In this document: positions 1 to 18,349 of the stretch, one piece after another
Layout of the letters: the number at the start of each line of letters is the position of its first letter
Numbering within the stretch: position 1 is the stretch's first letter
NCBI GenBank assembly: GCA_014871385.1
Contig: CM026422.1
Span: forward strand, 21,566,177 to 21,630,176
DNA from: Ceratodon purpureus
Lineage: Eukaryota > Streptophyta > Bryopsida > Pseudoditrichales > Ditrichaceae
DNA length: 64,000 nt
Direction of reading: 5' to 3'
The notes under the pieces: model-generated
Databases searched by the model: none
What the model was told of the DNA's origin: nothing
Seen by the model: the letters and a program-made list of their open reading frames with translations, nothing else
Program-made: the position numbers and the translations under genes

Positions 1-180
1 GAACTTGTCTAAACTAATACTGTCTAAACTAATAACTTACTGTCTAAACTAATAACCTCCCTCATTTAATGGTCCCAGCAGTACTATTACATCAGCAAGT
101 AGTACATCCAACCTCCATTAACTAATAACTTCCCTAATCTAATGGTCCCAACAATATTAGTTTAGGCAGGTTCTACTGTA
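1..180. mobile_element. Right part of a pogo/Emigrant-like MITE, cut by the window edge
   Basis: The segment ends in CCTGCCTAAACTAATA read inward from TACAGTAGAA on the reverse strand. Its left part repeats TGTCTAAACTAATA three times in the opposite sense. The reverse-strand end TACAGTAGAACC followed by CTAAACTAATA closely resembles the terminal repeat of plant Emigrant/Lemi1 pogo-like MITEs (CAGTAAAACCTC followed by AAATTAATA), which insert at TA. The left terminus lies outside the window or is scrambled. No coding capacity is seen. Confidence 0.6.
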
Positions 181-429
181 CTTTATGGACATCCATCGTA
201 CTCATCTAAAATTTAAATGCTCCAAAATTTTGTTCCTCTCCAACTCTAACAAGAAGACATGACAAATTACTAAAACTTCGTTTTTTCTGGTTAGATTCAA
301 TTCAAAAGTGCAGTTTGCACATATACAAAGTGACTTAGGAATATAGAGAGCCTTGTCTAGAAAACACAAGAGTAAACAAAGGTCTTCACAATCTCTACCA
401 TCAACCAACAATGCGTGGCTGTAGGCATT

Positions 430-843
430 TCACCGTACCTCGATCTCCAATTCATCCAAAATTGGGTGTTTCGTGACAGCATTGACGATGGATGCCCACT
501 CATCTCTTGAAAACCCCCGCCTCGGATTGACTGGCTTGTACGTCATTGGCTCCCTCGCACGGGTGCCGTGTGGTTGGTAAGAACTAAAGAGCTTATTCTT
601 GCATTGTTCCCAGTATGATTGGCCCTGTGCATTCTTGTCTATACCGGACAATTCCAATGAATCCTGGATCAGCCCATATTTTATAGCTCTAAATTTTATA
701 GCACAGTGCAGTTTAGTGTCAGGAGGACATGCTTCCAAGGCATCGTAAAATGGTTGAAGGACTTCCTCATTGCTTTTTGCATAGTATGGGGGGTTGAATT
801 GGCGCCACCATCCAGGGGGGTGAAGACGATCGCAGTCTTCCAT
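430..843 (-). CDS. Unrecognised 137-aa ORF, possibly an exon of a larger gene
   Basis: The reverse-strand frame opens with ATG at 843 and encodes a soluble, fairly charged 137-residue protein. It is rich in Trp and Tyr near the start (PPGWWRQFNPPYY), has a helical-looking middle part and ends in DELEIEV. I recognise no family. The final codons contain GAG|GTACGG, a good splice donor, so this may be the first exon of a spliced gene continuing towards position 1; no downstream exon could be fixed. Composition is less AT-rich than the flanks, which supports real coding. The upstream sequence to about 1030 could be its leader. Confidence 0.35.
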   Translation of the reverse strand: MEDCDRLHPPGWWRQFNPPYYAKSNEEVLQPFYDALEACPPDTKLHCAIKFRAIKYGLIQDSLELSGIDKNAQGQSYWEQCKNKLFSSYQPHGTRAREPMTYKPVNPRRGFSRDEWASIVNAVTKHPILDELEIEVR

Positions 844-2674
844 GAGCAGTCACCGAATGCGAACAAAGATTTTCACTTCAAGAAAATGCTCATTTGTCAC
901 TTGACTAATCCAAACAACAAAGGGGCACCACAACGAATCAACTACAAGCCGCTGGAATACCAGCCAATGATTAATCCCCGAGAGAACAAGCGAGTGTGAA
1001 GTCGAATCGATGGCCGCAACTTTCAGATTCAAAAGTGTAAGGGTTGATCACCAGACGAAACCAGTAGTAGTCAAAACCTGTAACCACAAACAAAAATGAG
1101 TGCTCAGAATCTAATTGAACGTATCAGCTGGAAGAAGTTTCTGGAGCTTATATCTCATGTCTGGAAATTAACTGAAGGTGGCGTGGAATAGCTAAGAATG
1201 ATCAGGAGAAATCTCGATTGGGAAAGTAAGAATGACATGCAGAGACCGACAAAGATGCATATGACTGCGTACGAATGTGTTTTAGGATCTCTGCTATTCG
1301 ATGTGGAGCTCACAGTTGCAACTGATAGTACACAATCGCAGATTTAAACATGGCGAAAGCTAGCTACCCTACAACAACTCATCGATCTCATCAAGAGCCG
1401 CGAGTTCTAACTTCTAACCTGACATATCAAAACTCGCGAGTTTAACGGCCAGCTATCTTTGCATACAACCTATCAAAACAAGCTGCAGTACGGACTGCGG
1501 ATCAGGTTCAGCTAATTATCTGCGTTGCGCTAGAAAACAAACCCTTCGTTACACTCAACGTCATGTGTTCCTGGATCGAAAGCAAATTAAAACCGTAGCC
1601 CTCAAGCATCACTAGAAAAGCATGGCTCTAGGGATGGATCATTGTAACAAGAGTTAGCAGATTGGGAGACGAGACGATGGGCAGTACCGGTACCTCAGGA
1701 GTCAGAACCTCTCTGCGCCAGTCCCGAGAAGTACTACACCCAAGGCTGGCACCAAAACATCTGCGTCCGAACTCAGTCCGGTGAAGAAAGTTTATGCAAA
1801 CTTAGCAGGCGATCACAGACAAGATTTCAGAGACTGTACTGCAAGGCGTAGAACTAGTATGCGAGACTAAATGAGAATGGAGCACGAGTAATCTACTCGT
1901 ACAGATTCAAGGGGCGTGGAATGGGTGCCATCAAAGTTGCACCCTATCAACTTGGCAGAGTCGGTCGCGTCGAGTTCGGAAAAGCTCAACTAAAAATGAA
2001 TTGTTGATTAAATTTCCATTAAAAGTCCCTGGAACTCTGGCTACAGTGGAATCAATAATGCATATAGCATTTCTACTGTAGATGTGCATAGTGAGAGATG
2101 GTCTCACACAGGGCTGATTTTTCACCACTCACACGTCACACTGCTGTGACATCTAACAGTTGTGTGTTCATTGGGCTGTTGAATATGTCATGGTTAAGGT
2201 AGAAGCACCCATAACCACCAAAATAAGGGTTTTTGTTTATTTCTGACAGTTCTATTTTTAGGGAGTAATTTTCTTGGATTGGAAGATAGTTTATTTACAT
2301 AACGTGTATTTTTCCATAATTTAAGTCCTCATAGATTAATAGATACAATTTTCAAAGTGAAAAGTAGTTGTTTTCCTATAACCCACTTGTAGGTTTCGCT
2401 AGGAACCACTTCAGTCAACAGGTTAAACCACCACACAATTTATTCCAAATTCTACAAATTTATTCCAAACACTGGCTTGCCATTGCTTTGCTTGTTTCAT
2501 GGGTGCTACAGTGGAATAGTGATGATGGGTTTTAACAAATGGTGGTGCAAGGAAAGTCTACAGTTTGGCCAAGTGTTATGTGGTGGTAATGGGTACGTCA
2601 ACCTTATCATTCATTAAAAGTGTCTTATCCAATTGGCTCTAGGCCCTGCCAAGTTCAAATAGTTGATTAAAATA
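844..2674. other. Non-coding spacer
   Basis: No long or protein-like ORF is seen. The first 1 kb is of mixed composition and could hold the promoter and leader of the reverse-strand ORF ending at 843. From about 2130 the sequence becomes AT-rich. I see no RNA gene or repeat that I can support. Confidence 0.5.
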
Positions 2675-2678
2675 TTAA

Positions 2679-3075
2679 GGTATACACACCTATAACCAAT
2701 AACTTAAGCATTTCAGCATAGTATATCTTGGGTCATCAAGAAGGAGTTATTTTTGTGCATAAGAAAATAAGATTCTTGAAGACTAAGTTTTTTTTTAATT
2801 TAATTAAGTAAAATTATAATTACTACAAATTTTTTTGTTATAAAGTTGATCACAACCCATAACCAACATATAGATTCACCCATGACCGACAACAATAAGA
2901 GTAGTGAACAAACATAAGAATATCTATTTCCGTAACACTCACAGAGGCATTCTATTGGAGGACGCATCCTAAATCTCATGTTCATCAATTATCGGTTTCT
3001 AGTTCTCAAATTCACAGCAACCACGAAGTCTATTGATCCGTGATGGGTGTGTTATCGATTATGGATGTGTATACC
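2679..3075. mobile_element. Non-autonomous TIR DNA transposon, copy A
   Basis: The element begins GGTATACACACCTATAACC and ends with the imperfect inverted complement (reverse-strand end GGTATACACATCCATAATC), a terminal inverted repeat of roughly 25 bp. It is flanked on both sides by TTAA. A second copy of the family lies at 47714-48307 and shares internal blocks (for example TCACAGAGGCATTCTA and AGTTATTTTTGTGCATA). There is no transposase. The flanks could be a 4-bp TTAA duplication (piggyBac-like) or a 3-bp TAA/TTA duplication (PIF/Harbinger-like); two copies do not decide it. Copy A holds a single copy of the internal unit that copy B has in eleven. Confidence 0.75.
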
Positions 3076-3079
3076 TTAA

Positions 3080-4279
3080 AGCATCCGCACCGGCGGTTCT
3101 CAAGCCTCCAAAGCAAATGATATCAAGTGGCCGCCTGCTTTTACGTCCCGCACTGGCGCTCCAGAGCAGAATCTTGGGATTGCGGGCTCTTCAAATTTTG
3201 GCCCGGGCTCTCGAGTATAGAGAGTTAGATGCGGGCCCTTCAGCGGTAAATTCGAGGTCCGAGATTAATGGGTGGATTAGAGTTTGACCTGGTTTACGGC
3301 GATTTGGAAAATCTTTGTAATGGCACCAACTCCGAGGCAAGGACATGGGCGCAGCACTGGAGGCAGGCCGTCGACCGAGTTGCAATATGATATTTCTAGT
3401 CCAAGAATGTATCTTTGTAATAAAGGCTACAATTCGGTTCATATACCTTTGATTAAAAAAAATAAAAATCAATCAATCAATTAGAGGACATCAATATTTT
3501 CTATTGATCTAATTAATTTTTAATTTTTACAAAACTAAGACTTTTTCTTTTTTAATTTAATTTTAGAAACAAGTAAAGATGTGATAATGGAAAGACTGTA
3601 CATTCTTAAAAGTTTTAAATGAATGGAATTCAAACTATTCATCCTTAAATACAATATTTTATATTATTCCATTTCTCACATAAATTTTGACATAATAAAT
3701 TTTGAAAAAATCATCTATCATTTAAATCTTCAAAATTATTATTACAGATTTTATCTAAGAAATTTGATGTAACTGCAATCAGAAATTACAGAAAAATATA
3801 TTTTTTTAAATGTTTTTATATATGCTTCAATTTAAAATTAATCTTTGAAAGAGTAAAATCGATTAACTAAAAATAAAAATTCCCTTGCAATAATACAAAA
3901 TGCATGCAACATTGAAGCTTAATTATGATCTTGAACATTAGTTCAAATTTTATCGACTTATTTATATAGAAATTATAAATTCATTTTATGACTTATTGTG
4001 CAAAACTTTGTGAACTTCAATAAAATTTGATGATTGGAAAATAAAAAATTTAGATTAAGAAAACCATTACTCTTTAATTACCAAAATTTGTATGTGATTT
4101 TTGTTTACTCAAAGATGTTGTTTCAATCATGCACAATGCTTTTCTATTTTTCTATGTTCTTCAAATCATTAAAAACTTTATGAACACTAGCAACGTGTAG
4201 TTATAATTTTTACTCAGACTTAAAAGTGAATTGGATTTTTCTTATTATCTCTTGCACTACATTATGCAAATCAAAGAAA
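3080..4279. other. Spacer: GC-richer island, then AT-rich DNA
   Basis: Positions 3080-3480 are clearly GC-richer than the surroundings and start with GCATCCGCACCGGCGG directly after copy A of the TIR element. They look like an inserted fragment but no inverted end was found. From 3480 to 4279 the DNA is AT-rich and I see nothing beyond the probable 3' end of the reverse-strand gene that stops at 4280. Confidence 0.45.
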
Positions 4280-9413
<5,134 letters not shown>

Positions 9414-11160
9414 CTTTGTTGTTTATAAACCCTAAAACCATTATTGTATTAGATTATTTAGAATATTAATTATCAATCAAAACTAAATATACCATACAAA
9501 TATGAATTTGTTAAAGCTCAAATTTAATATCTAATATTAGTATATTCAATAAGGTCCAACCCATATTCTAGAAGCAAAATAACTCAAGTTTATAAATGTT
9601 CTAGTACTTTTTTTGATACAATACTTTAAAGTGCTAAAACCCTAAATACAAGATATAGATTAAGTCCAGTATACATCAAAGAAAATGTTACATGTAATAC
9701 AGATACACAATTTTTAGGTTTAGAAAACATATATTCTATAAAAACACTAAGATTTAGTAGTTATTACAACAAAAATCTGTTATCAGATTGTACATTTCAA
9801 TTTGTTCATGATGCAATCACACAACAATGTCAGTTCAAAAGATGTAAATTTCATCAAAAATCCAAAAAATTCATATTACTTTTATAAGATATTATTTAAA
9901 TTTATATATTTTTTAATCATATAAAAAACTATCATGAAATAAGTATGTTTTTTTACCAAACAAAGATTTAGGACTAAAAACCTTTGTACATACATAAAAA
10001 AATCTTCAAAAAGCTTCAAAAAGATATTAAAATCAATTAAATTAATAGTGATTGTAGTATTTTATAGTTTTACATGGATAAATGATTATTGTATAATTGA
10101 CTCTCCATAGAGCACTTTGTTGACCTAATTTATGTATATTACATGCATATGTTCACTTTTCATTCAAATAATTGTCAAAAAATGGATACTTGTAGATTTC
10201 CTCTCTTAGATTATAAATTGTCCTTATAAACCAAAAAATAAGTTTTGTAATTCAATGGGTCCTACACATAGGATTTGTGATCATCAGACCTTAAATAACA
10301 ATTTATTTTAATATAAAATTTAAGATTCCCCTTAAAAACGTTATTCAAACTTATGCCCTACATTAATTTCTACACATTTTCATGTAATATTTCAGTTCAT
10401 TCATGGCCATTCCCAACACATTGCCATGATATGAGTTCCAATACAATCACATGAACCTCTCATCCATTGAATATCAAAAGATTTTACACATGCGGATGTA
10501 ATTTTCAGTGCTGATTATCAATTAATCTCAATCTATTGTAGAAGAACAATAAAATTTCACTCCAAACATTCAAAAATTTGACAAACCATGCTTGATTTAT
10601 GACTTACCATCAGCATAAGCAAAGCAATATTCCAATCAAGAGTGCAGCATTTCATGGCTCCCAAAAACACACAGGCATTGCTTCTCCATAAACCCTTGGC
10701 CATAATCCTCCATAATCCTCACTAAAACCCTCTCCCCCTCATATTTCCAGCAATCGCCTGTTTCCAACACCAACATCTCTCAGGAATGCATTAAAAACTC
10801 TGGTTTATTGTTGATCAATCCACCCACACTTTCATAAATTTTCTATGTCAATCCAGAGTCTCCATCCTTCACAATCATCTCAAAACTGAAGTGCTTGATT
10901 TCAGGGCAATTAATGCTCACAGGGAACACCAAAAACCCTTTCGGATTCATTTGGGCATGTAGTATTTTGCAAACAGAGGGAAGGAGAGAGTGGGCAGAGT
11001 AGTGGGAGTCTGAGTTTGGAGAAGGGTAGGTACATGAAGAAGTGTTGAATGAAAAGAATAAGAGAAAAACTTGAAGGAGAAGAGAAGAGGGCAGAGGCAA
11101 CGTCTGACCTAGGTAAAGGCCACTTTCCCACCAAGGCCATATATCAATAATTCAGGTTTT
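9414..11160 (-). promoter_or_regulatory. Upstream region and probable leader of the telomere-binding gene, with teloboxes
   Basis: This AT-rich stretch precedes the gene that starts at 9413. Telobox-like motifs (AAACCCTAAA) occur at about 9427 and 9637, the first only about 14 bp upstream of the start codon. From about 10,700 to 11,110 the reverse strand is strongly C/T-rich (TCCTTCAAGTTTTTCTC-like), as in plant 5' leaders, and a TATATGG lies near 11,140. A spliced 5' leader starting near 11,100 is possible but unproven. No protein-like ORF is present; the serine- and leucine-rich frames here are products of the C/T-rich leader. Confidence 0.35.
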
Positions 11161-12221
11161 ATTATAACCACCTTCCACGTGGCATCATGGGTTCTTGAGT
11201 TTGTTTCATCGTTCAATCACTACTTGTTTGGGGGTTTAATGGGTAACCCTAATTGCTACTCTTAAAACCCTAAAATGCAGAGGGATGGAAACAGCAGCAA
11301 GATTTTGGATTGGGCTACACTAGTTGTGGTATGTTTTTTGTAATGGAATTGGATGCTATCTGAAATCATGTTTTGAATGGTATTTGTATGTCAGCTGTTG
11401 TGGGCTCGATGTAACAGGTGTCTCGAATCAGCTGAAATGGGCTGAGGTTTAAGAGCCCTAAACCCTTAGCATAGGGTCAGCTTACAGAAGTGTAGATTGG
11501 CAATGCTTCATTCCAAGAGCAAGACTTAGGATCAGGAGTGGGTGAAAATTTTATCACTGTCCATTTGGACAAACTCTGTTTGGGTGGAAATCGATAAAAT
11601 GTTGAGCCTGATATCATTGAAGAGACTTCTTGGATTGCACCCTCTCATTTCTTGAAGTATCTGGGTTACGAGATTATGGTGCGTACAAAAAATCACCAGC
11701 TCCAAGTGAAAAGGAGTTGCATAAATATTAAGGAGATAGCTTCGAGTTACAGAGAGAATGACTTGGTAGCTGGATAAAACTTGACTGCGATAGAACTGCT
11801 GGATCTTAACAGAGCTGATTTAATGACCTTGAGCTAAACCCTCTGATAGTCCTCAAACATGACCTGCTGTTTCTTTAAGCAGGTCCTTGTACAAAAGGTG
11901 TTATATCCTGCAGAGAGGATTCACCGCCAGCATACACTTGAAGCTCGAACTGATCTATCCTGTTTATCCACAGTATCCACTAAGTACTTTTTTCGTTCTA
12001 ATTTACTATGCTTTATGCTCATCTAAGTACAAGTACGGTAATTAGTTCTCGTTGATTCACACAAAAGCTACAATTGCAGAGGACGTTCCTGAAGCTCTTA
12101 AGAACTCGAACTGGAGCTGCTGTAGGTGGGAGTGTTGGCAGAGTCCAGATTGTGCTCACATGAAGCCGAATGATAACCCACCAAGATCAAAACTGCAAAA
12201 AACATTGATATCCTTGCAGGC
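11161..12221. other. Spacer between two reverse-strand genes
   Basis: Two teloboxes (AACCCTAA at about 11,244 and AAAACCCTAAAA at about 11,264) lie at the left end. The right part probably carries the 3' untranslated region of the SF3B2 gene, which stops at 12,222. No ORF of coding character is seen. Confidence 0.4.
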
Positions 12222-15200
12222 CTAAAACTTGAAATCCTTTTGCTTCTTTGCTTTGCCGTCCTTCTCTTGTGCCTTGCGTTTCCTCTTCTTTTCCATCTGA
12301 AAGCAGAACAATGATATTCATTAAAACTGAATGGAGAGTGGAGGACTACAGCAGATGAGCTACTGCTAGACCAGTAAAAGCCGTTGCAGCATCGAATAGA
12401 ACAAAGAAATATGGAACAAACGTAACAGAGTACGAAATAAGACAAGCATGCCCATAAATGTACCTCTGCAACTAAATCACTGAAGTCTTCTCTTCCAGCT
12501 TGTGTCGCCAATGTGGCTTCATGGCTAGCCTCTTCATACCTGCGCCCAGAACCCCAACTCTTGTCAATTACATAGACGAGCAACAACACAAAAAACACAA
12601 TAAGAACTTGTTAACATGTAGGTTGATTATACAACATTAAAATAACTCATTTGTTTCCAATACGTACTTGGCTGCAAGGGCCACATCATCAAGTCCTTCC
12701 AACTCCTCTGGCCGAAGAGTAATATCCACTTTGTCTGTCCTTTGGCTCTTCAATAGATCGATACCCTTCTTAGCTGCAGCCTTCTCACCAGATGGTAGCA
12801 CATATCTGCATCACCAAACCCGCTTAAGATCAGAACTAAAGGCATGCAAGCTGTTAACTGAAGTGCGAACCATCAAAAAACAAAAAAATAGAATGCGAGC
12901 ACAGTAAAAGCAATTCATGGATACATACGTATGACTAGTTCCCAAGAGGGTTCCTTGTTGAGCGCGCTCTTCTTTCTCCTCCAAAACCTGGTATAGCTGC
13001 TTCTCAGGTTCTTTCCTTTGAGCCTTTCGAAGATCAATGACATCTGGCGTCTCCACACCAGTAGGTGTCCTGCAAACAAACAGAGGTGGTATTTGTGAGT
13101 TTAAGTCCGTAAAAGCCGCTCACTGCTCTTCACAGGCTAATTCTGAAGCCCCAATACATCAACATAAAAGTGATTGTCTTAATATGTGCTGTTAGAACAA
13201 ACAACTGAGATTGAATACTGAAACGTACGTTGAAATAGTGTCCACCGAGGAAACACCATCTGCCATTTCGTCCTCCCCAAGCTCAGCATCGTCGTCCTCT
13301 TCCTCCTCCTCCTCTTCTTCCTCCTCTTCCTCGTCCAGATCACCCCAGTGCTTAGTCCGATCAACTGGTTCATCCTGGATGACATTCGCAAGTTTGAGGT
13401 TAGACAATGTAAAGATGTAGCTCACCAAAACATAAACCCAAAGGCGGTAATTAGAAAGCTGACAGGAAACAGAGATGAAACATCAATAAACGCTAAAACC
13501 AAATATATCCAGTTCCACTGCCAGCATTAGGATAATCAACAACAAACCAGGGCAAGAAAACACGTGCAACTAGAAAGGTCAGAAGAACAGTGATCAATAT
13601 ACCTCATATGTGTCGGGCTCTGCATGTTGAACACCGAATACGTCTCCATACAAAGGCCGCCCATACTGCAACCCAGGAAACATTCATTGATTTAGTAAGA
13701 TCCGTAAGTCAATAATGCAAGTAAAAGCATATGTTTCTCACTGCAATTTCTATTTCCTAAATGCATACAAGGTTCTGATATGCCTATCAAATCAAGAATG
13801 ATGTGGGCTTGGTTGCCTAAAAAGAAAACATCACACCATGACTAAGTTTGGCAGACTTTGCCAGAGAATATTACTTTATCATAGCCGACCACAAAAAACA
13901 AGCACAAGATGCCCAAGTCAGTAGTACTTTCCACTGATGAGGACGAGTGAATAGAAACAAAAGCGTAGATGCAGACAAATTCAGATATGCCTATTAGTAG
14001 AAGTGCTTTTGAGATGCTTAGACGGTCACCTCATCAACAGGGGGCTTGCCCCAACCTCCTGCGTGATAACCAAAAGAGGCGCCCTCTGGTATGGGTGCAT
14101 TCAAACCAGGAATCTTAAGGTGAGGATAAGAAGGAGGAGGTCCGTATCTCTGCGACCAAACGGCAAGCAAAATTAGAAAGAAGTAATTCATTTGAATCTT
14201 GGAATAGGGAAAATCATGAAAAATACAGAAATACAAACTTGAACCACGTTCACTTGAACCGGAAGAGAAGCAACCCCACACACCTGCATGTTGATTAGCC
14301 AAGGAGGAGGAGCTCCATCTGGCATGCCAAGTGCTTCCTTGAGTTCCTGGGATAGCTGGCCAGGTTTCATCTCCCTTAATTTGACCTGATTGAAAGATAA
14401 AGTCAACCGATGTAAACCTCAGAATCAGTAATGCGGTAGCCAAACTCCACTAACTTGATCAGAATAAACTCATCTTAGCATCCAAGGGATTGCATCCAAA
14501 GCTCATAAAAAAAAAATCAGAACCATGGAGATCGGTAGGTAAAGATTAGACTACTTTAAAACCCCTTGTTACAAAAAGAATTAGACTTGCAGAATCTCGC
14601 TTGAAGCATCATTCAATTATCTAGAACAAAATTAAACCGCAAATCAATCCATGACTACAACATGTGTGGTCATACCAAAAATTGTGACTAAATGCAAGAG
14701 AGAATACCTCGAACTCTTTTCCCTCGTGGTAAAGATCGCCATGATGAGTGAGTTTGGGCTTGGTTTGATACTTGAAGAAGGCGTCATGAAGCACCTGGAC
14801 GGCAAGGGAAATACGCACCAACACAAAAATATTTCAGCTTTCTTGAACAGAAAATATATGGAAACTCTCCAGACGTCCACTAATCTGTTGAAAGATGCTT
14901 AATGCACCCAAAAGGTACCATGACCACGTCGTCATCAACCGGGAAAACACTTCAGAAAACTTAAACAATTGAAAATGAAGAATTAGATTACCTGATAATC
15001 AATGTCCATCTTTCCCATCTTGGGCTGCATTTTCTCTCTCTGCTTTTGCTTTAGCTTCTTGCTGTCTTCCTTCTCTATGTAAGCCTGACAACACGTAACA
15101 CTAAACATGTCAATATGCAGTTACGGTATTTCATTGTAAATGTCATGTCCTCCAGGTCCTGACTGAGCGCGATTGTTATCGTGTCTAAAAAAATATAGTC

Positions 15201-18200
15201 CTTATCTGACTTCCAAACCACGACTTGGAAATTCAGTCAAAGATAGTCGACTCTGACAAATCTAAACCCAGGCAGATGATAGTGCCAACAGGGAAAAATG
15301 TGTTAACAAGACACATTTACCTGGGTCCTGGTATAATTCAACACTAAAAATGGGTAGAGAAAAAATATTTGCTTCGATTTGAATAAGCACACTGATTATT
15401 GCTCCAAGACCCGAATAAAGCCGAAGCAAACTTCCTACACCCGGCTACAAACGGCGTCTGAAAGGGAGAAGTAGCGGCCGAACAAAGTCAACATGGGAGA
15501 TTCGCACGCACCTGTCTTATCTTCTCGATACCAGTCGCGGCAATAAAATCAGGAAGCTGAAAGGGCTGCTTCTCAATACCTCGCTTCCCCTGAAAGAACA
15601 AATACCGTCAGAACAACAAGCCCTTCTGATGTGAAATTTCAAACGAAACAAACCATCTCATCACACCATTAAAATGTGTGATGTATACAACACATGTGCA
15701 TGAGTGAATAAGTTCAGTGAGGACATCACTGAAAACACATCAAATATGCACATGCGGTTGTATGCATATGAAATATTACTTATTCACCGTACAACAATTC
15801 TGTATACACAAATCGATATGACAAGAGTTGCACGCCCAGCAAATTCTGCAGTGTCAGATTCATAAAATTCAGTCAGACAACTGAGGAGAAAATGAAGAGA
15901 ACCGCCAGCAACCTACAGTAATCTTCTTGAAACTCATTGGACATGTGGGACCCCTACAATTGTGACAAACAGGAAAATAACTCTACCATATAATAACCTA
16001 ACCATATAAGAACCTAATTTCATTTTTACATATGACTTGATACTAACGAGTGCAGCTCTTCCCCCCTTACGAAATGTTCTACCAGAACAATACGGGCTTT
16101 TAAATTATATCCCATCTACGCACATACATCAGCTGCCTCAAAGCACAAGACTCCCGGTGTTCTATAGCACAGGACTCTAGAATACAGTTGACACAAGAAG
16201 GCAGTCATAACAGGGGGCCTCCTCCACAGCCACCCACATACCAGTCTTTCGTTCATTATTCAGACATGGTGATGAACCGCACCCTGCAGAAACCACGTGT
16301 ACCAAATAAGAGGCAATGCCAGCTCGCCGTCTGTAAACTTCTTTACGTACAACCACCCAGACGAGGGCTTTCTGGACATCTCCAATCAGTTCCAAGCCAC
16401 ATGGAACGTCGGTTCCACCTAATATATATAAGTTTTAGGAGCAGTGAGATTAACCTGTAGAAACTTTCGCTTTTGACACCAATGCCTTGGAACTGGAACG
16501 GTGTTGCGATATCCTTTCAGAAATACAAGAAGACGTGGGTCCGCAGCTGTTGCATCCCAAACCTATTCCAACAAAAACAAGCAAAGACAATTACTGAACA
16601 TGTTGACATGCACAATCTCTTATGAGTCCAAGCTAAAACTGCGACTGCGAAACGTTAAAATAAGTTAAAGGAACCAGGAGCAGACGAATAAGAAGTGCAA
16701 TAAGAAACCAACTAAAACAGATAGCGCTGCTAAGCTCGGACTGACAAATGCTGGCGAAGGATTCATCAAAACATCACAGAGATAGTGGACAAGGAACACT
16801 GAGGAGAAGGCTACAGGTTTAACAGGTTACCTCAACAACATCGGGCTTCATACATTGTTGCTTAAGCTCAGCAATTTTCATCCTTCGTTGCAGCTGTTCA
16901 ATCAAACCAAATGGCACCGGAATAAGAAACCCTAATTATAAGGCGTCATTACAAGCTCAAGTTTAATTTTTCAAACTAGATGTACAAACATATGGAGCTA
17001 AAACAAAAAGCTCACCTTCTTTTTCTTGTTGGATAAACCCTTATCCTTATCCTTGTCGTCATCATCCTCATCCGAATCGTCTGAATCATCGCTGCCTTTC
17101 TTCTTAGGTTCGTCTGCTTGAGTTTCCTCCAGCTCCTCAGTCTGTTTTGTTATCAAGATAAACGCAATGTGAGAACCCTAAAATAAAGGTTGCAAACCAT
17201 ATCTTGGTGGCTTTCACTAGGCGAGACATAAAATCAAGATAATATCTACTTCGTCTAGACCTAACAAGATATCTTCAACATTGGATATATAAAAATCTCT
17301 ACATAGAGGAAATAATCAGCTCCAGTAAAAATTTGAGGCAGATATGAACAGTGAACAATTACCTTAATCACTTCGGAGAACATTTGCTCAGGAAGTGCAA
17401 ATTTCTCAAAAACCTCCAAAAAATCTTGGTGGAGAGGATTCATGTTACCATAAGCGTCCACCTCGAATTTCTCAGATACATACTCGACCTCCACTCTCTC
17501 TTCAGCCTGCCAACACAAGAAACAATCTCACACCATCAGCTAACCAATAAACCTGGCCACAGTCCCCTAGGGTTTCTTGTCACAAGTCCAAAAAGAACAG
17601 AATTTCGCGAAAAGAAACTCACGCTTCAGGTTCAAAGCCCGTCCAACGCCAGGCTCATCAAGACTCGTGCGCAAACACGAGAGAGCTCGCACACAAACAT
17701 CAAAACTAAAACGCAATAACACGTAGTCTAAGGAACAGATTGTCCGCGTAACTACGCTACGAAAAGCCTCGAAGAAGATCGTAATTTCAATGCCACTCCT
17801 GCAGACCAAAGAAACTCGAAATAAATAAACAAACCTCCCGAGTCTCCTTCCATCAATTTACCCTAACCATCGACACAGACATCAAGCAGCAACAACACCA
17901 AACCAATTCTCCGCGCACAATAACAACAGTCACCTCATCAGCATTCTCCTTGTCGCTGTCGGACTGATCCCCTTTGCCGCCCCCCGCCGGTTGCTCCTTC
18001 TTCCCAGACTTCTTCTTCTTCGTCCGCCGCCTGCGACGCCGCTCCGCTTCCTTCGCCTTGCGCCCGGACAGCTTCTCCTCGCCGTTCTCCCCCGCCCCGC
18101 CCCCGTTCGCCACCGGAGCGCTCTCCTCCAAACCGCCTCCATTCTCCGAAATCTCCCGCATCGCATCTGCCTGTCCATTCGCCGCAGGCACGACGTCCGC

Positions 18201-18233
18201 CACTAGCGTCCCGTTTTCCATGGTGTCCGCCAT
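12222..18233 (-). CDS. SF3B2: Splicing factor 3B subunit 2 (SF3B145/SAP145)
   Basis: Sixteen exons on the reverse strand: 17934-18233, 17363-17506, 17016-17141, 16831-16893, 16455-16562, 15512-15589, 14992-15084, 14708-14794, 14284-14385, 14030-14149, 13603-13665, 13229-13374, 12929-13069, 12668-12805, 12464-12539 and 12222-12296. The total is 1,860 bases, 619 aa, in one frame. The product is a core U2 snRNP/SF3b component acting in branch-site recognition in the nucleus. The DUF382 region spans about residues 212-333 (PRHWCQKRKFLQGKRGIEKQ) and the PSP region about 334-390 (MKPGQLSQELKEALGMPDG, PPPWLINMQRYGPPP). The C-terminus EDFSDLVAEM followed by a Lys/Arg tail ending KDFKF matches the family. 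The N-terminal 100 residues are low complexity, with an Arg/Lys run. A 12-Glu acidic run lies in exon 13229-13374. The length fits plant orthologues. Confidence 0.96.
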
Positions 18234-18349
18234 CGCCAAACCCTACCGCTGCAACTGCGATGCCGCCCTCTCTCGCTTCTGTCCCCGCACTTGCGAGTTT
18301 CTGTTTCTCCCGAACTCTGCCCCCGCTCTGCTCCTGATTTGCCAAGACC

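Noticed and set aside
3033-3484. Overlapping frames in the GC-richer island
   Set aside because: Frames on both strands overlap, start inside a transposon end and lack any recognisable domain.
10843-11140. Two overlapping minus-strand frames, Leu/Ser-rich
   Set aside because: They follow from a C/T-rich probable 5' leader and share no domain with known proteins.
13211-13420. Poly-Ser frame on the plus strand
   Set aside because: It is the antisense of the Glu-rich run in SF3B2 exon 13229-13374.
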